Shown here: one piece after another, positions 50,769 to 59,406 of the stretch
Position numbering within the stretch: position 1 is the first letter of the stretch
Layout: every line of letters starts with the position of its first letter
Assembly (NCBI GenBank): GCA_013178165.1
Contig: JABLXG010000010.1
Location: forward strand, 40,729 to 104,728
DNA length: 64,000 bases
Reading direction: 5' to 3'
DNA from: Anaerolineae bacterium
GTDB taxonomy: Bacteria > Chloroflexota > Anaerolineae > Aggregatilineales > Ch27
The notes under the pieces: generated by a model
Database searches by the model: none
Told to the model about the DNA's origin: nothing
What the model saw: only the letters and a program-made list of their open reading frames with translations
Translations under genes and position numbers: made by a program

Positions 50769-51373
50769 TATGCAGGGTATGTTTCCCTCGGCTATCCATA
50801 CCTCTGGTGTGACACGCTGGCATGATCCTGACCCACGCGGCGTCCTGCCCATTCACGGCTATCATGTTGAAAAAGAACTACAACGTATCATCCGCCAGAA
50901 TCGATTTGAGATCAGAGTTGATCACGATCTGCCGGGTGTGATGATGGGTTGCGCCACCCCGGCGCCGGGCCGTGAAGACTCCTGGATTGTCCCAGAACGT
51001 ATTGAGGTCTATGCTCAACTTCAGGAGATGGGAATCGCCCACAGTGTGGAAGCCTATCAGAATGGTGAGCTGGTCGGCGGCGTCTATGGGGTGGCTCTGG
51101 GCGGTTATTTTGCTGGAGAAAGCCAGTTTCATGTTGTGCGCAACGCAGGTAAAGTGGCCTTTGTCTATTTGCTGATGATCCTTGAGCAGGGCGGCTTTGT
51201 GCTGCATGATGCTTGGTGGGGTTCCAGGCATCTTGAGCAGTTCGGCGGCGCGTACATTCCCCGCGACGAATTCAAACGCCTCCAGGCCAGGGCACTGGTT
51301 ACGTCAGCAACCTTCGCCCCTCTGGATGGGCCACCAAGTTTTTCATGATCCTTCTGGAGTCGTTGCAAAGGGT

Positions 51374-52159
51374 TCACTGATACTGGCGGTAGTCCACCCT
51401 GATTGGCTCCTCCGGAAGCCGGAAGTATGTTGGTGCAATCAGGGCGCGCGCCAGGCGGCATTTGAACTCGTCACGCGGGATTTCTTTCGCTCCTAACTGC
51501 TCAAAGTGGGGTTGCATCCACCAGACATCCAGTAACTCGAATTTCTCGCGGCGGAGGGTTTCGACCAGGGTGAGCAGAGCGATCTTGCTGGCGTTGTCGC
51601 TGGTGTGAAACATGCTACTGACGGAGAAATAGCCGCCCAGGGAGACCCCGAACAGCCCACCAACCAGCTGGTCATTCTCGTAAGCCTCGACGCTGTGTGC
51701 GAATCCGAGCCGGTGCAGCTCGGCAAAAACGCGCTTCAATTCCGGGGTGATGAACGTTGTCTCTCGCTCTGGCCCCGGCGTTGCACAGCCTTCCTGAACG
51801 CCATCGAAGTCGGTATCGAAGCGAATACTGAACTGGTTGTTGTTCAGGTAGGAGCGCATCCGTTTGGGAATATGAACAGCTTCCAGCGGTAGGATAGCTC
51901 GTGGGTCCGGGTCGTGCCAGCGCATCGGGCCGGTATGCAGAGGTGAAGGGAAACATCCTAAGGCATAGCCTTGAATTACCAGTTCCGGTGTCAGCGGCTG
52001 GACTTCCAGCAAAGTGGTAATCACATCGCTGTGGCCGCCCGGCGCAAAGCGGAGTGCCCGGAATGCTGTGCGGTAAAATTGATGTCGCATGGCCCGCTCT
52101 GCACGGCGCACCATGTGCCGTACAGGTCTGGGGATCAAAGTCTTGACTAGTCTCTTCAT
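51374..52159 (-). CDS. Aat-like leucyl/phenylalanyl-tRNA-protein transferase, divergent
   Basis: 261 residues with an N-terminal basic extension (about residues 1-50) and then GYALGCFPSPLHTG, RWHDPDPRAILPLEAVHI, AHSVEAYENDQLVGGLFGVSLGGYF, NASKIALLTLVETL and LLDVWWMQPHFEQLGA. Compared with E. coli Aat, the GES motif (Glu156) here is VSS, and the pair Asp186-Cys-Gln188 reads D-V-W. The acidic Asp remains. Function may be altered or lost. It faces the IS-disrupted paralogue tail to tail, 25 bases apart. No clpS or clpA is nearby. Confidence 0.75.
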   Translation of the reverse strand: MKRLVKTLIPRPVRHMVRRAERAMRHQFYRTAFRALRFAPGGHSDVITTLLEVQPLTPELVIQGYALGCFPSPLHTGPMRWHDPDPRAILPLEAVHIPKRMRSYLNNNQFSIRFDTDFDGVQEGCATPGPERETTFITPELKRVFAELHRLGFAHSVEAYENDQLVGGLFGVSLGGYFSVSSMFHTSDNASKIALLTLVETLRREKFELLDVWWMQPHFEQLGAKEIPRDEFKCRLARALIAPTYFRLPEEPIRVDYRQYQ

Positions 52160-52492
52160 GGTGACTGACCTTTTGCTGGCACACGCTCACTTAAGGTAAA
52201 CGACGACATGCCCTGTGGCAAAGCCTCAGAACTGTGACAACTTTCCCCATTTTGCGGCAAGATGGCGAATTCACCTGCTCTTTGCCAGATCGAGCGCCCT
52301 CTTTGTAGCAATGTCATTGTAATTGTAGTTGGCAGCTCCGGCCACCATGCCGCAGGAGTGCCGTATGCTCTCCACGGGGGTAAATGCTTTTGCGGAAGCT
52401 GCAGGCAGTGCCCGGCGAGAATTACCCTATCCGGCAGGGTAGGAATCGGTATAATGTTGCCCTGATGCCGGCTGCCGACTGATTCCGATTTG
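52160..52492. other. 333-bp divergent gap between aat-like gene and tsaE
   Basis: No coding frame is convincing. A perfect TATAAT lies at 52450-52455, followed 38 bases later by the tsaE start; a good -35 is not apparent at 17-18 bases. The region also has A/T-rich stretches around 52300-52330 that may host the divergent promoter. Nothing else is seen. Confidence 0.35.
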
Positions 52493-53011
52493 ATGCAGGA
52501 CGACACTGTCGTGCCAATTCTGAAGCCTGGAACGCTCGAATTCATCAGCCATAATGCCGAACAAACCATCCGTCTGGGCCAGCGCTTGGGGGAAATGCTC
52601 CGATCGGGGGATATCCTCTGCCTGTACGGGACGCTGGGTGCAGGCAAGACCGCCTTCGCCCGCGGGGTGGGGCGCGGCTGGGGCGCGATTCCCGGCGTGA
52701 CCAGCCCAACCTTTGTCCTGGTACACGAGCATACCCGCCAGGCCGACGATCTGCGCCTGATCCATGTGGACGCCTACCGCCTGGCCGGGCCGGAGGATGC
52801 GTTGACGTTCGGCCTGGACGAGCTACTGGCCGACCGCCACCCAGTGCTGATCGAATGGCCGGAGCGCGTGGCGGACCTGCTGCCAGCGGAGCGGCTTAAC
52901 ATCACCTTCAATTTCCTAGATTCCGAGCGCCGCCAGATCTTTTTTGAGGCGCTGGGCAAGTCCTACGAAGAACTCCTGGAAATCTTCCGCCGTCGCACCT
53001 TTGGCGCGTAA
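52493..53011 (+). CDS. tsaE: tRNA threonylcarbamoyladenosine biosynthesis ATPase
   Basis: 172 residues. Walker A is LYGTLGAGKTAF at about residues 46-57, then GVTSPTFVLVHEH, LIHVDAYRL (Asp-Tyr of the YjeE family) and VLIEWPERV (the Walker B-like E-W-P). With TsaB and TsaD, it drives t6A37 formation on ANN-decoding tRNAs. A TTG at 52490 is an alternative start. The gene is followed 29 bases later by tsaB, as in many bacteria. Confidence 0.93.
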   Translation: MQDDTVVPILKPGTLEFISHNAEQTIRLGQRLGEMLRSGDILCLYGTLGAGKTAFARGVGRGWGAIPGVTSPTFVLVHEHTRQADDLRLIHVDAYRLAGPEDALTFGLDELLADRHPVLIEWPERVADLLPAERLNITFNFLDSERRQIFFEALGKSYEELLEIFRRRTFGA

Positions 53012-53040
53012 GGGGTATGTGAGAATCGAGATAGTGTACG

Positions 53041-53721
53041 ATGTTACTGGCAATTGATACCGCCACCCGTGTGATCAGCCTGGCGTTGCATGACGGCGAC
53101 CGTGTACTGGCCGAAGCGTCCTGGGAGACCGCCAACCATCACACCGTGGAGCTGGCTCCGGCTGTGCAGGGGATGCTGGGCCGCGCCGGGCTGACTCCTG
53201 CCCGGCTCAAGGCGGTCGCGGTGGCGCTCGGCCCCGGCTCGTTCACCGGCCTGCGGATCGGGCTGGGACTGGCCAAGGGGCTGGCCACGGCCTGCCAGAT
53301 CCCGCTGATCGGCGTCCCTACGCTGGAGATTCTGGCCGCCGCCCAGCCCCGCTTTGATGGTGAATTGGTTGCAGTCCTGGAAGTCGGGCGGGGGCGCATC
53401 TGTGTGCAACGCTTTAGCTGGGCAGTGAATGCCTGGGAGCCGCTGGAGGAGCCAGCCATTATGGACTGGGAGGCGCTGCTCGGTCAGCTAGGCCAGACGC
53501 CAGCGCTCCTCAGTGGCGAGATTAACGCCGCTGCTGTCCAGAAAGTCGTCGCGGCAGCGGCTGGCGGGCAGGCGCTGACGCTGGCCCCGGCGGCGGCGCG
53601 TCTGCGGCGAGCCGCGTACCTGGCCGATCGGGCCTGGCAACGGCTGTGGCGCAACGAGATCGACAACCCCGATACACTCGTGCCGATCTATCTGCACCAG
53701 CCTGGAGTGCCCCACCCGTGA
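53041..53721 (+). CDS. tsaB: tRNA threonylcarbamoyladenosine biosynthesis protein
   Basis: 226 residues. The ASKHA-type start MLLAIDTATRVISLAL and the VALGPGSFTGLRIGLGLAKGLA block (TsaB signature) are clear; LIGVPTLEIL follows. TsaB is an inactive paralogue of TsaD that bridges TsaD and TsaE. It is 29 bases downstream of tsaE, and its stop overlaps the GTG start of rimI (GTGA), so tsaE-tsaB-rimI is one operon. tsaD is not in the window. Confidence 0.93.
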   Translation: MLLAIDTATRVISLALHDGDRVLAEASWETANHHTVELAPAVQGMLGRAGLTPARLKAVAVALGPGSFTGLRIGLGLAKGLATACQIPLIGVPTLEILAAAQPRFDGELVAVLEVGRGRICVQRFSWAVNAWEPLEEPAIMDWEALLGQLGQTPALLSGEINAAAVQKVVAAAAGGQALTLAPAAARLRRAAYLADRAWQRLWRNEIDNPDTLVPIYLHQPGVPHP

Positions 53722-54401
53722 ATCACGCGCCCCGCTATGTCCTGCGTAAGATGCGCTATGAGGACATCCCGCAGGTGGTGGTCATTGACCGCCAATCCTT
53801 CCCTATGCCCTGGTCGGCCAGTGTGTACCGCTATGAAATCGGGCAGAATAGCTACAGCACGATGGTGGTGGTTTGCCGCTATGAGCCATCGCTGGCCGAC
53901 CACGAGCCGACCGGCCTGACCCGCCTGCTGGACCGGCTGATGGGCCGCGACCATGAGTCCCCTCACCGTATTGTGCTGGGTTACGGTGGCTTCTGGCTCA
54001 ATCAGGGGGAAGCGCACATCAGCACGATTGCCTCTCATCCCGCCTACCGCCGCCAGGGGCTGGGCGAATTGCTGTTGGCCGGGATGATCCGGCGCAGCCT
54101 GAATCTGGATGCAGGGCAGATTTCGCTGGAAGTGCGCGTTAGCAACACGGCAGCCATCAGCCTGTACCGCAAGTACGGCTTCGTACAGGTAGGCGTCAAG
54201 CCACACTACTACCGCGACAACATGGAGGATGCGCTGGACATGCGGGTCGACCCGATCGATCACCGCTACCGGGTCTTCCTGGCGGAGCGCTGGGAGGCTC
54301 TGGCGGCCCGGCTGGCCTTTCTGGATGCCTTCACCAGCGACCGGGCAACGGGCAAGATCGGGCCGCCGGACAGTCGCCTGAGCAGGCGGAATCGCGCATA
54401 A
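53718..54401 (+). CDS. rimI: Ribosomal-protein-alanine N-acetyltransferase (RimI family)
   Basis: 227 residues, GNAT fold: MRYEDIPQVVVIDRQSFPMPWS, ISTIASHPAYRRQGLGELLLAGMI with the acetyl-CoA loop RRQGLG, and LEVRVSNTAAISLYRKYGFVQVG with the NTAAISLYxKYGF motif. RimI acetylates Ala1 of ribosomal protein S18. The GTG start shares GTGA with the tsaB stop. It is longer than E. coli RimI by an insertion (about residues 60-85, after YEPSLADHEPTG) and a C-terminal tail. Confidence 0.87.
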   Translation: MNHAPRYVLRKMRYEDIPQVVVIDRQSFPMPWSASVYRYEIGQNSYSTMVVVCRYEPSLADHEPTGLTRLLDRLMGRDHESPHRIVLGYGGFWLNQGEAHISTIASHPAYRRQGLGELLLAGMIRRSLNLDAGQISLEVRVSNTAAISLYRKYGFVQVGVKPHYYRDNMEDALDMRVDPIDHRYRVFLAERWEALAARLAFLDAFTSDRATGKIGPPDSRLSRRNRA

Positions 54402-54457
54402 TCGATGCCAGCCAAGGCCTTCAGACGGCAGGCCGGGAGATTTCCTGAGGGGTGCAT

Positions 54458-55090
54458 ATGGACGCTCAGAGCAAACAGGAAAAACAGGCACAACTGGCCG
54501 CCATTGCCAGAGAGATCGCGGCGTGCCGGAAGTGCGCACTGTGTCACAGCCGCAGCCGGACGGTCCCTGGCGCCGGGCCAGCCGACGCAAAGATCATGTT
54601 CATCGGGGAAGCACCGGGCTTCCATGAAGATCAGCAGGGTCTGCCCTTTGTCGGGCGCAGCGGGCAATACCTCAACCAGCTGCTGGCGACGGTCGGGCTG
54701 CGCCGCGAAGACGTCTTCATCGCCAATGTGGTCAAGTGCCGCCCACCAGAAAACCGCGATCCCCTGCCGGAAGAACTGGCCGCCTGCCAGGATTATCTGG
54801 ACCGCCAGATCGCGGTGATCAATCCGGAGGTGATCATCACGCTGGGACGCTTCAGCATGGCCCGCTACTTCCCCGGCGCACGCATCACCCAGATTCACGG
54901 CCAGGGCCGCCGTAAGGATGGCCGCCTGTACTTCCCCATGTACCATCCCGCCGCTGCCCTGCGCAACCCGGCCATGCAGCCAGAGATGGAAGCGGATATC
55001 AAGCGGGTGATCGCTCTGATGAATACCGCCGGAGCCGCCGATGACAACGAGGAGAACGACCAGCCGCCCGTGCAACTCCGGCTGTTCTAG
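54458..55090 (+). CDS. Type-4 (family 4) uracil-DNA glycosylase
   Basis: 210 residues. The Cys ligands of the [4Fe-4S] cluster begin at CRKCALC (residues 23-29); GEAPGFHEDQQGLPFVGRSG is motif 1 of family 4/5 UDGs, ANVVKCRPPENRDPLPEE is the middle Cys region and MYHPAAALRNP is motif 2 with His. This family removes uracil from DNA to start base-excision repair. The ATG at 54458 has GAGGGG ahead and is a better start than GTG at 54452. It follows rimI by 56 bases on the same strand. Confidence 0.93.
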   Translation: MDAQSKQEKQAQLAAIAREIAACRKCALCHSRSRTVPGAGPADAKIMFIGEAPGFHEDQQGLPFVGRSGQYLNQLLATVGLRREDVFIANVVKCRPPENRDPLPEELAACQDYLDRQIAVINPEVIITLGRFSMARYFPGARITQIHGQGRRKDGRLYFPMYHPAAALRNPAMQPEMEADIKRVIALMNTAGAADDNEENDQPPVQLRLF

Positions 55091-55126
55091 GCGCGGGGCG
55101 GGCTGAGGCGGCGCAAGGGGGGAAAT

Positions 55127-56443
55127 GTGGGAACACAGGCAGAGGTTCTGGCGGCGCCGGCAGCGGTTGAGGAGTTGCCGCTGGCGGTGCAGCGTCGCAG
55201 CATGGTCGGCTTCATCGCCGACTATGTGCTGTTTGCCATGGCGCTGGCGATTCTCAACCCCGGCGTATTGCCCCCTGACTTTGTCACCCAGCTTGGCGGC
55301 GGTCCGGTGCTGGCCGGGTTAGCCGGTCTGATCTTCCGCGCCTTCTGGCTGGTACCGCAGATGTTCTTCGCCGCGTGGATCAACCGTGTCCCGCACAAGA
55401 AGCGTTACATCGTCCTGCCAGCCATTCCGGGCCGCACGTACCTGCTGGTAGCCGCCGGGTTGATGGTGGCCGTCGGGCCAGATCATCCTGATGTGCTGAT
55501 TCTGTTGCTGCTGAGCGGCCTGGCTATGCTCGGCTTTTGCGATGGCATGTCGGCGGTAGCCTGGATGGATGTGCTCGGCAGCAGCCTGAGTGTCTCCCAG
55601 CGGAGCTGGATGATCAGCCTGTCGCAGGCGCTGGGTGGCGTTCTGGTCGCGGTGCTGGTAACGCCGCTGGTGCGCCATGTACTGGGGCCAGCGGGGCCGC
55701 TCTTCCCTGCCAACTACGCCCTGTTACTGGCGATCTCGTCGGTGCTGCTGGTGCTGGGTATCTCTGCTTATGTGCTGGTGCGGGAGGGCCACTCCCCGCC
55801 CCCGGCGGATTCGCCGTCGCTGCGGCAATATCGCGCTTTTGTGTGGCGCAGCCTGCAGCAGGATCATGGCTTCCGGCGCTACCTGCTGACGCGATTCGTC
55901 TTCGATCTGGGCAACGCCGGTCTGCCGTTCTATATCGTCTTCGCTACTGAGGTGCTGGGGCAGGCCAGCGCCATCGCCCTGAGCGATCAGATTCTGCTGA
56001 CGACAACGACCAGCATTGCCGCGGCGTTTCTGCTGGGCCGGATCAACTTCCGCTATGGCCCGCGCCGGGTGATGATCCTGGCCGGGTTCGCCGCCATGAG
56101 CGGGCCGTTGCTGGTGCTCAGCGCCCGGTTCCTGGGGCCAACCGGCCTTCACCTGGCCTGGATCACCGTTGCGGTGATCAACACAGCCTTCGTGCCGGGT
56201 TTCCTCAACTGGGTGGTGGAGTATGCGCCGGAAGGCTACCGACCGATCTACAGCGGTCTGGCCAACACGCTGGGGATGGTAGCCCTGGTGGCGCCGCTGA
56301 TCGGCGGTGTGATCATCCAGACACTTTCATACGAAGCGCTTTTTGCGACGGCGGGAGGGCTGGGCGTGCTGGCAGTCGTGTTGATCCTGCGCCTGCCGGA
56401 TCCGCGTCAGTCCCGTCAGGCGGTCGTCAGGGAAGCACTGTAG
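55127..56443 (+). CDS. MFS-type transporter
   Basis: 438 residues with about twelve hydrophobic helices. No loop motif is diagnostic; R-x-x-H-K-K-R-Y in INRVPHKKRYIVLP may be the cytoplasmic loop between helices 2 and 3. The GTG at 55127 is preceded by an AAGGGGGGAA ribosome site; an overlapping ATG at 55125 is in another frame. The substrate is unknown. It belongs to a block of cotranscribed genes (36-100 bp gaps) that ends with the sugar isomerase. Confidence 0.75.
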   Translation: MGTQAEVLAAPAAVEELPLAVQRRSMVGFIADYVLFAMALAILNPGVLPPDFVTQLGGGPVLAGLAGLIFRAFWLVPQMFFAAWINRVPHKKRYIVLPAIPGRTYLLVAAGLMVAVGPDHPDVLILLLLSGLAMLGFCDGMSAVAWMDVLGSSLSVSQRSWMISLSQALGGVLVAVLVTPLVRHVLGPAGPLFPANYALLLAISSVLLVLGISAYVLVREGHSPPPADSPSLRQYRAFVWRSLQQDHGFRRYLLTRFVFDLGNAGLPFYIVFATEVLGQASAIALSDQILLTTTTSIAAAFLLGRINFRYGPRRVMILAGFAAMSGPLLVLSARFLGPTGLHLAWITVAVINTAFVPGFLNWVVEYAPEGYRPIYSGLANTLGMVALVAPLIGGVIIQTLSYEALFATAGGLGVLAVVLILRLPDPRQSRQAVVREAL

Positions 56444-56543
56444 CGTCGCCGTTGAAGCGCTCTTGATCGGCGGGGTATACTGGCCGCCGCGGGGCAGGAC
56501 GGGGCGCAAACTTCCTATCAGGCATGAGAAGGGTGCGAAGCTT

Positions 56544-57557
56544 ATGCAATTCGTCCCGATTATGGTGGCTGGTTTTGTAGGGGCGCTGCTGCTGACGCCG
56601 CTGGCGCGGCGGCTTGCCTGGCGCTTTAACGTGATTGATCAGCCCAGCGGGCGCAAGGTGCATACTACCGCCACGCCGCTGCTGGGCGGGCTGGCGATCT
56701 ACGCCGGGATGGTCCTGGCGCTGTTGTTCTTCAGTCCACGCGCCTACCTGGTGGAAACGCTGGCCATCGGCGCAGGCGCGTCCTGGATGGCTCTGATCGG
56801 TCTGATCGATGACCGGCAGGGCATGGGTTTTCGCGCCAAATTGCTGGCGCAGGTGGTGGCCGCGCTGGTCGTGATCCTGGCCGGGATTCGCATCACTCTG
56901 TTCCGCATCCCCGTCGTCGACTCCGCCCTGACGCTGATCTGGATTGTGGCCCTGACCAACGCCCTGAACTTCCTGGACAACATGGATGGCCTGGCCGCCG
57001 GCCTGACCGGCATCGCGGCGGCCTTTTTCTTCATCCTGTCGGCAGGCGAAGGGCAGGGACTGGTTTCCAGCCTGGCGGCGGCGATCACGGGGGCGGCGCT
57101 GGGTTTCCTGATCTTCAACTTCAACCCGGCCAGTATCTTCATGGGCGACATGGGCAGCCAGGTGCTGGGATTCGTGCTGGCCATCCTGGCGATCAAGCTG
57201 CGCTTTAACACCCCGCCCAGTATCGCCACCTGGTCAGTGCCGGTGCTGGTGCTGGGACTACCGATCTTCGATATCACGCTGGTAGTCTTCACCCGTCTAC
57301 GGGAGGGGCGTTCCCCGGCCCAGGCAGGCAAAGATCATACCTCGCACCGGCTGGTGCAGATGGGTCTGACCACCCGCCGCGCCGTGCTGATCCTGTACGG
57401 CGTCTGTTTGATCCTGGGGATCGACGCCATCCTCGTCAGTCGTTCGACGCCAGAGATGGCGCTGATCCTGGTTGGCGTGACGCTGGTTGTGGCGTTGGCG
57501 GCATTTATCGGGCTGGAAACGTTCCGGATTCGACAGCGGAGGGCGGGCAAGCTATGA
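56544..57557 (+). CDS. Undecaprenyl-phosphate sugar-1-phosphate transferase (WecA/TagO type)
   Basis: 337 residues, polytopic. PNPT family motifs: DQPSGRKVHTTATPLLGGLAIY (the RKxH region), GLIDDRQGM (first catalytic Asp pair), NALNFLDNMDGLAAGLTG (D-N-x-D-G-L), and NPASIFMGDMGSQ (F-M-G-D-x-G) with HTSHRLVQMG near the end. It transfers GlcNAc-1-P or a related sugar phosphate to undecaprenyl phosphate to start surface glycan synthesis. It overlaps the epimerase gene by ATGA. Confidence 0.9.
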   Translation: MQFVPIMVAGFVGALLLTPLARRLAWRFNVIDQPSGRKVHTTATPLLGGLAIYAGMVLALLFFSPRAYLVETLAIGAGASWMALIGLIDDRQGMGFRAKLLAQVVAALVVILAGIRITLFRIPVVDSALTLIWIVALTNALNFLDNMDGLAAGLTGIAAAFFFILSAGEGQGLVSSLAAAITGAALGFLIFNFNPASIFMGDMGSQVLGFVLAILAIKLRFNTPPSIATWSVPVLVLGLPIFDITLVVFTRLREGRSPAQAGKDHTSHRLVQMGLTTRRAVLILYGVCLILGIDAILVSRSTPEMALILVGVTLVVALAAFIGLETFRIRQRRAGKL

Positions 57558-58492
57558 GCGCGACGTACCTGGTGACAGGCGGGGCAGGGTTTATTGGATC
57601 GCATCTCGTCGAGGCGCTGGTTGCCGCCGGTCAAACCGTGCGGGTGATCGATAACTTCGCCACCGGACGCCCGGAGAATCTGGCCCCCTTCCGGGAGCAT
57701 ATCACCTTCTACGAGGTCGACATCACCGATCGCCCGGCGCTGGACGAGCCGTTTCGCGGGGTTGATTATGTCCTGCATCAGGCGGCGATCCCGTCCGTAC
57801 CGCGCAGCGTCGACGACCCGCTGGGCACCCACAACGCCAATGTCACCGGCACGATCAACGTGCTGGACGCAGCGCGGCGGGCGGGGGTCCGCCGCGTGGT
57901 ATACGCTGCGTCTTCTTCCGCCTACGGCGAGATCGCGGGCGAGTACAAGCGGGAAGATATGCTGCCGCAACCGCTTTCCCCGTACGCCGCCGCCAAGCTG
58001 GCCGGGGAATACTACTGCCAGGCCTTCTACCACGTGTACGGGCTGGAGACGGTTGCCCTGCGCTACTTCAATGTGTTTGGCCCGCGCCAGGACCCCACCA
58101 GCCAGTACGCAGCGGTCATCCCGCTGTTTATCACGGCTATGCTGCAGGGCCGCCAGCCGACGATCTTTGGCGATGGCCTGCAGAGCCGCGACTTCACCTT
58201 TGTGGCCAATGTGGTGCATGGCAACCTGCTGGCCTGCACTGCCCCGGACGCCGCCGGGCAGGTGATCAACCTGGCCTGCGGGGAAAGCATCTCCCTGCTG
58301 GAACTGGTCGAGGCGATCAATGCAATCCTGGGGACGAACATCCGCCCGCTCCACGCTGCCCCGCGCCCCGGCGACATCAAGCATTCGCGGGCGGATATCT
58401 CCCGCGCCCGCCAGCTCCTGGGCTATACGCCACAGGTGTCCTTCCAGGACGGTCTGGCCCGCACGGTGGACTTCTTCCACGCTGGTAGCTAG
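57554..58492 (+). CDS. NAD-dependent sugar epimerase (UDP-glucose 4-epimerase type)
   Basis: 312 residues of the extended SDR family: TYLVTGGAGFIGSHLVEALV (GxxGxxG), VVYAASSSAYGE (catalytic Ser region), SPYAAAKLAGEYY (Y-x-x-x-K) and ALRYFNVFGPRQDP. The NAD site and active residues are intact; the chemistry is epimerisation at C4 or a related change, specificity unclear (GalE, WbpP-like). It is coupled to the WecA-type gene by an ATGA overlap. Confidence 0.9.
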   Translation: MSATYLVTGGAGFIGSHLVEALVAAGQTVRVIDNFATGRPENLAPFREHITFYEVDITDRPALDEPFRGVDYVLHQAAIPSVPRSVDDPLGTHNANVTGTINVLDAARRAGVRRVVYAASSSAYGEIAGEYKREDMLPQPLSPYAAAKLAGEYYCQAFYHVYGLETVALRYFNVFGPRQDPTSQYAAVIPLFITAMLQGRQPTIFGDGLQSRDFTFVANVVHGNLLACTAPDAAGQVINLACGESISLLELVEAINAILGTNIRPLHAAPRPGDIKHSRADISRARQLLGYTPQVSFQDGLARTVDFFHAGS

Positions 58493-58503
58493 GGACACTG
58501 GCG

Positions 58504-59373
58504 ATGAGCATGCCCGCGCTGACCTTTTCCAGCGGCTCGCTGTATCTCTACAGCCTGGATCGCTGCTTTGCGCTGGCGGCAGTGCACGGCTTTGACGGCG
58601 TTGAAGTGCTGATCGACGAGCGCTACGACACACGCCAGCCAGAAAATCTGCAGCGGCTGATTGATGCCTACGGTCTGCCTATCCGCAGCCTGCATGCGCC
58701 ATTCATCGGGCACGTCCTCCCCGGCTGGCCGGCTGACCCGGTTGAGTCTATCCGGCAGACGGTGCGCCTGGCGGAGGTGATCGGCGCGGCGCATGTCGTG
58801 ATCCATCTGCCTGATCGCGTGGGTTACATCATGGTGATCGGCGGCGGGCGGCGGACATTGCTGCCCTGGCTCCCGGCCAGCCGACCGCTCCGGGACTGGA
58901 TAGCCAGCGGCGGCCTGGCCTGCTTTCAGGCGGAAACGGATGTCCGCATTTGCGTGGAAAATCTGCCAGCCAAAAGCCCCACCCTGCAGCGCCTGCTGCC
59001 CGGCTTTGATCAGCGCCGCCTGACGTGGTGGAACACGCTGGAAGACTGGCCGCGTGTGCATCCCTACCTGACGCTGGATACCACGCACTGGGCCACACAT
59101 GGTGTGGCTCCGCTGGAAGCGTACCGCGCCGCCGACGGGCGCGTCCGCCACATCCATCTGAGCAACTACCGTGCTGGCGCGCAGCACCTGCCGCCGCAGG
59201 CGGGTGAGCTGGACCTGGGCGGATTTCTGGCTCACCTGGCCAAGACAGGCTTTGACGGCCAGATCGTGCTGGAACTGAACCCGAAGACGCTAGAAGCCGA
59301 TGATCCGAGCCGCGTCGAGGCTGTACTGGCTCAGGCGGCGGCCTTTTGCCGGGCGGCGCTGGCTAAGGGGTGA
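58504..59373 (+). CDS. Sugar phosphate isomerase/epimerase (xylose isomerase-like TIM barrel)
   Basis: 289 residues: the AP-endonuclease-2/xylose isomerase-like fold with a divalent metal site. Visible ligands include HAPFIGHV, VVIHLPD, the Glu of VRICVENLPAKS, the Asp/His of YLTLDTTHWATHG, the His of VRHIHLSNY and the Glu of QIVLELNPK. It follows the epimerase by 11 bases, which makes sugar conversion in the same glycan pathway likely, though the substrate cannot be told. Confidence 0.82.
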   Translation: MSMPALTFSSGSLYLYSLDRCFALAAVHGFDGVEVLIDERYDTRQPENLQRLIDAYGLPIRSLHAPFIGHVLPGWPADPVESIRQTVRLAEVIGAAHVVIHLPDRVGYIMVIGGGRRTLLPWLPASRPLRDWIASGGLACFQAETDVRICVENLPAKSPTLQRLLPGFDQRRLTWWNTLEDWPRVHPYLTLDTTHWATHGVAPLEAYRAADGRVRHIHLSNYRAGAQHLPPQAGELDLGGFLAHLAKTGFDGQIVLELNPKTLEADDPSRVEAVLAQAAAFCRAALAKG

Positions 59374-59406
59374 ACATCTTGAGCGGGGCGCTGTTTTTGC
59401 TGTTTC

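Larger units (their letters stand above)
49630..51348 (+). pseudogene. aat-like leucyl/phenylalanyl-tRNA-protein transferase, disrupted by IS982 element
   Basis: The 5' part (49630-49856, ending FTPELVIRGY) and the 3' part (50756 on, restarting IRGYMQGMFPSAIHTSGV) are in frame once the IS and one 13-bp duplication are removed. The joined product would be about 270 residues with HDPDPRGVLPI, AHSVEAYQNGELVGGVYGV, AGESQFH and DAWWGSRHLEQFGGAYIPRDEF, the L/F-transferase fold. These enzymes attach Leu or Phe to the N-terminus of Arg/Lys-starting proteins, marking them for ClpS/ClpAP. It is dead as it stands: the 5' fragment stops at 49869 after 79 residues, inside the IS end. The intact paralogue is downstream. 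Confidence 0.9.
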
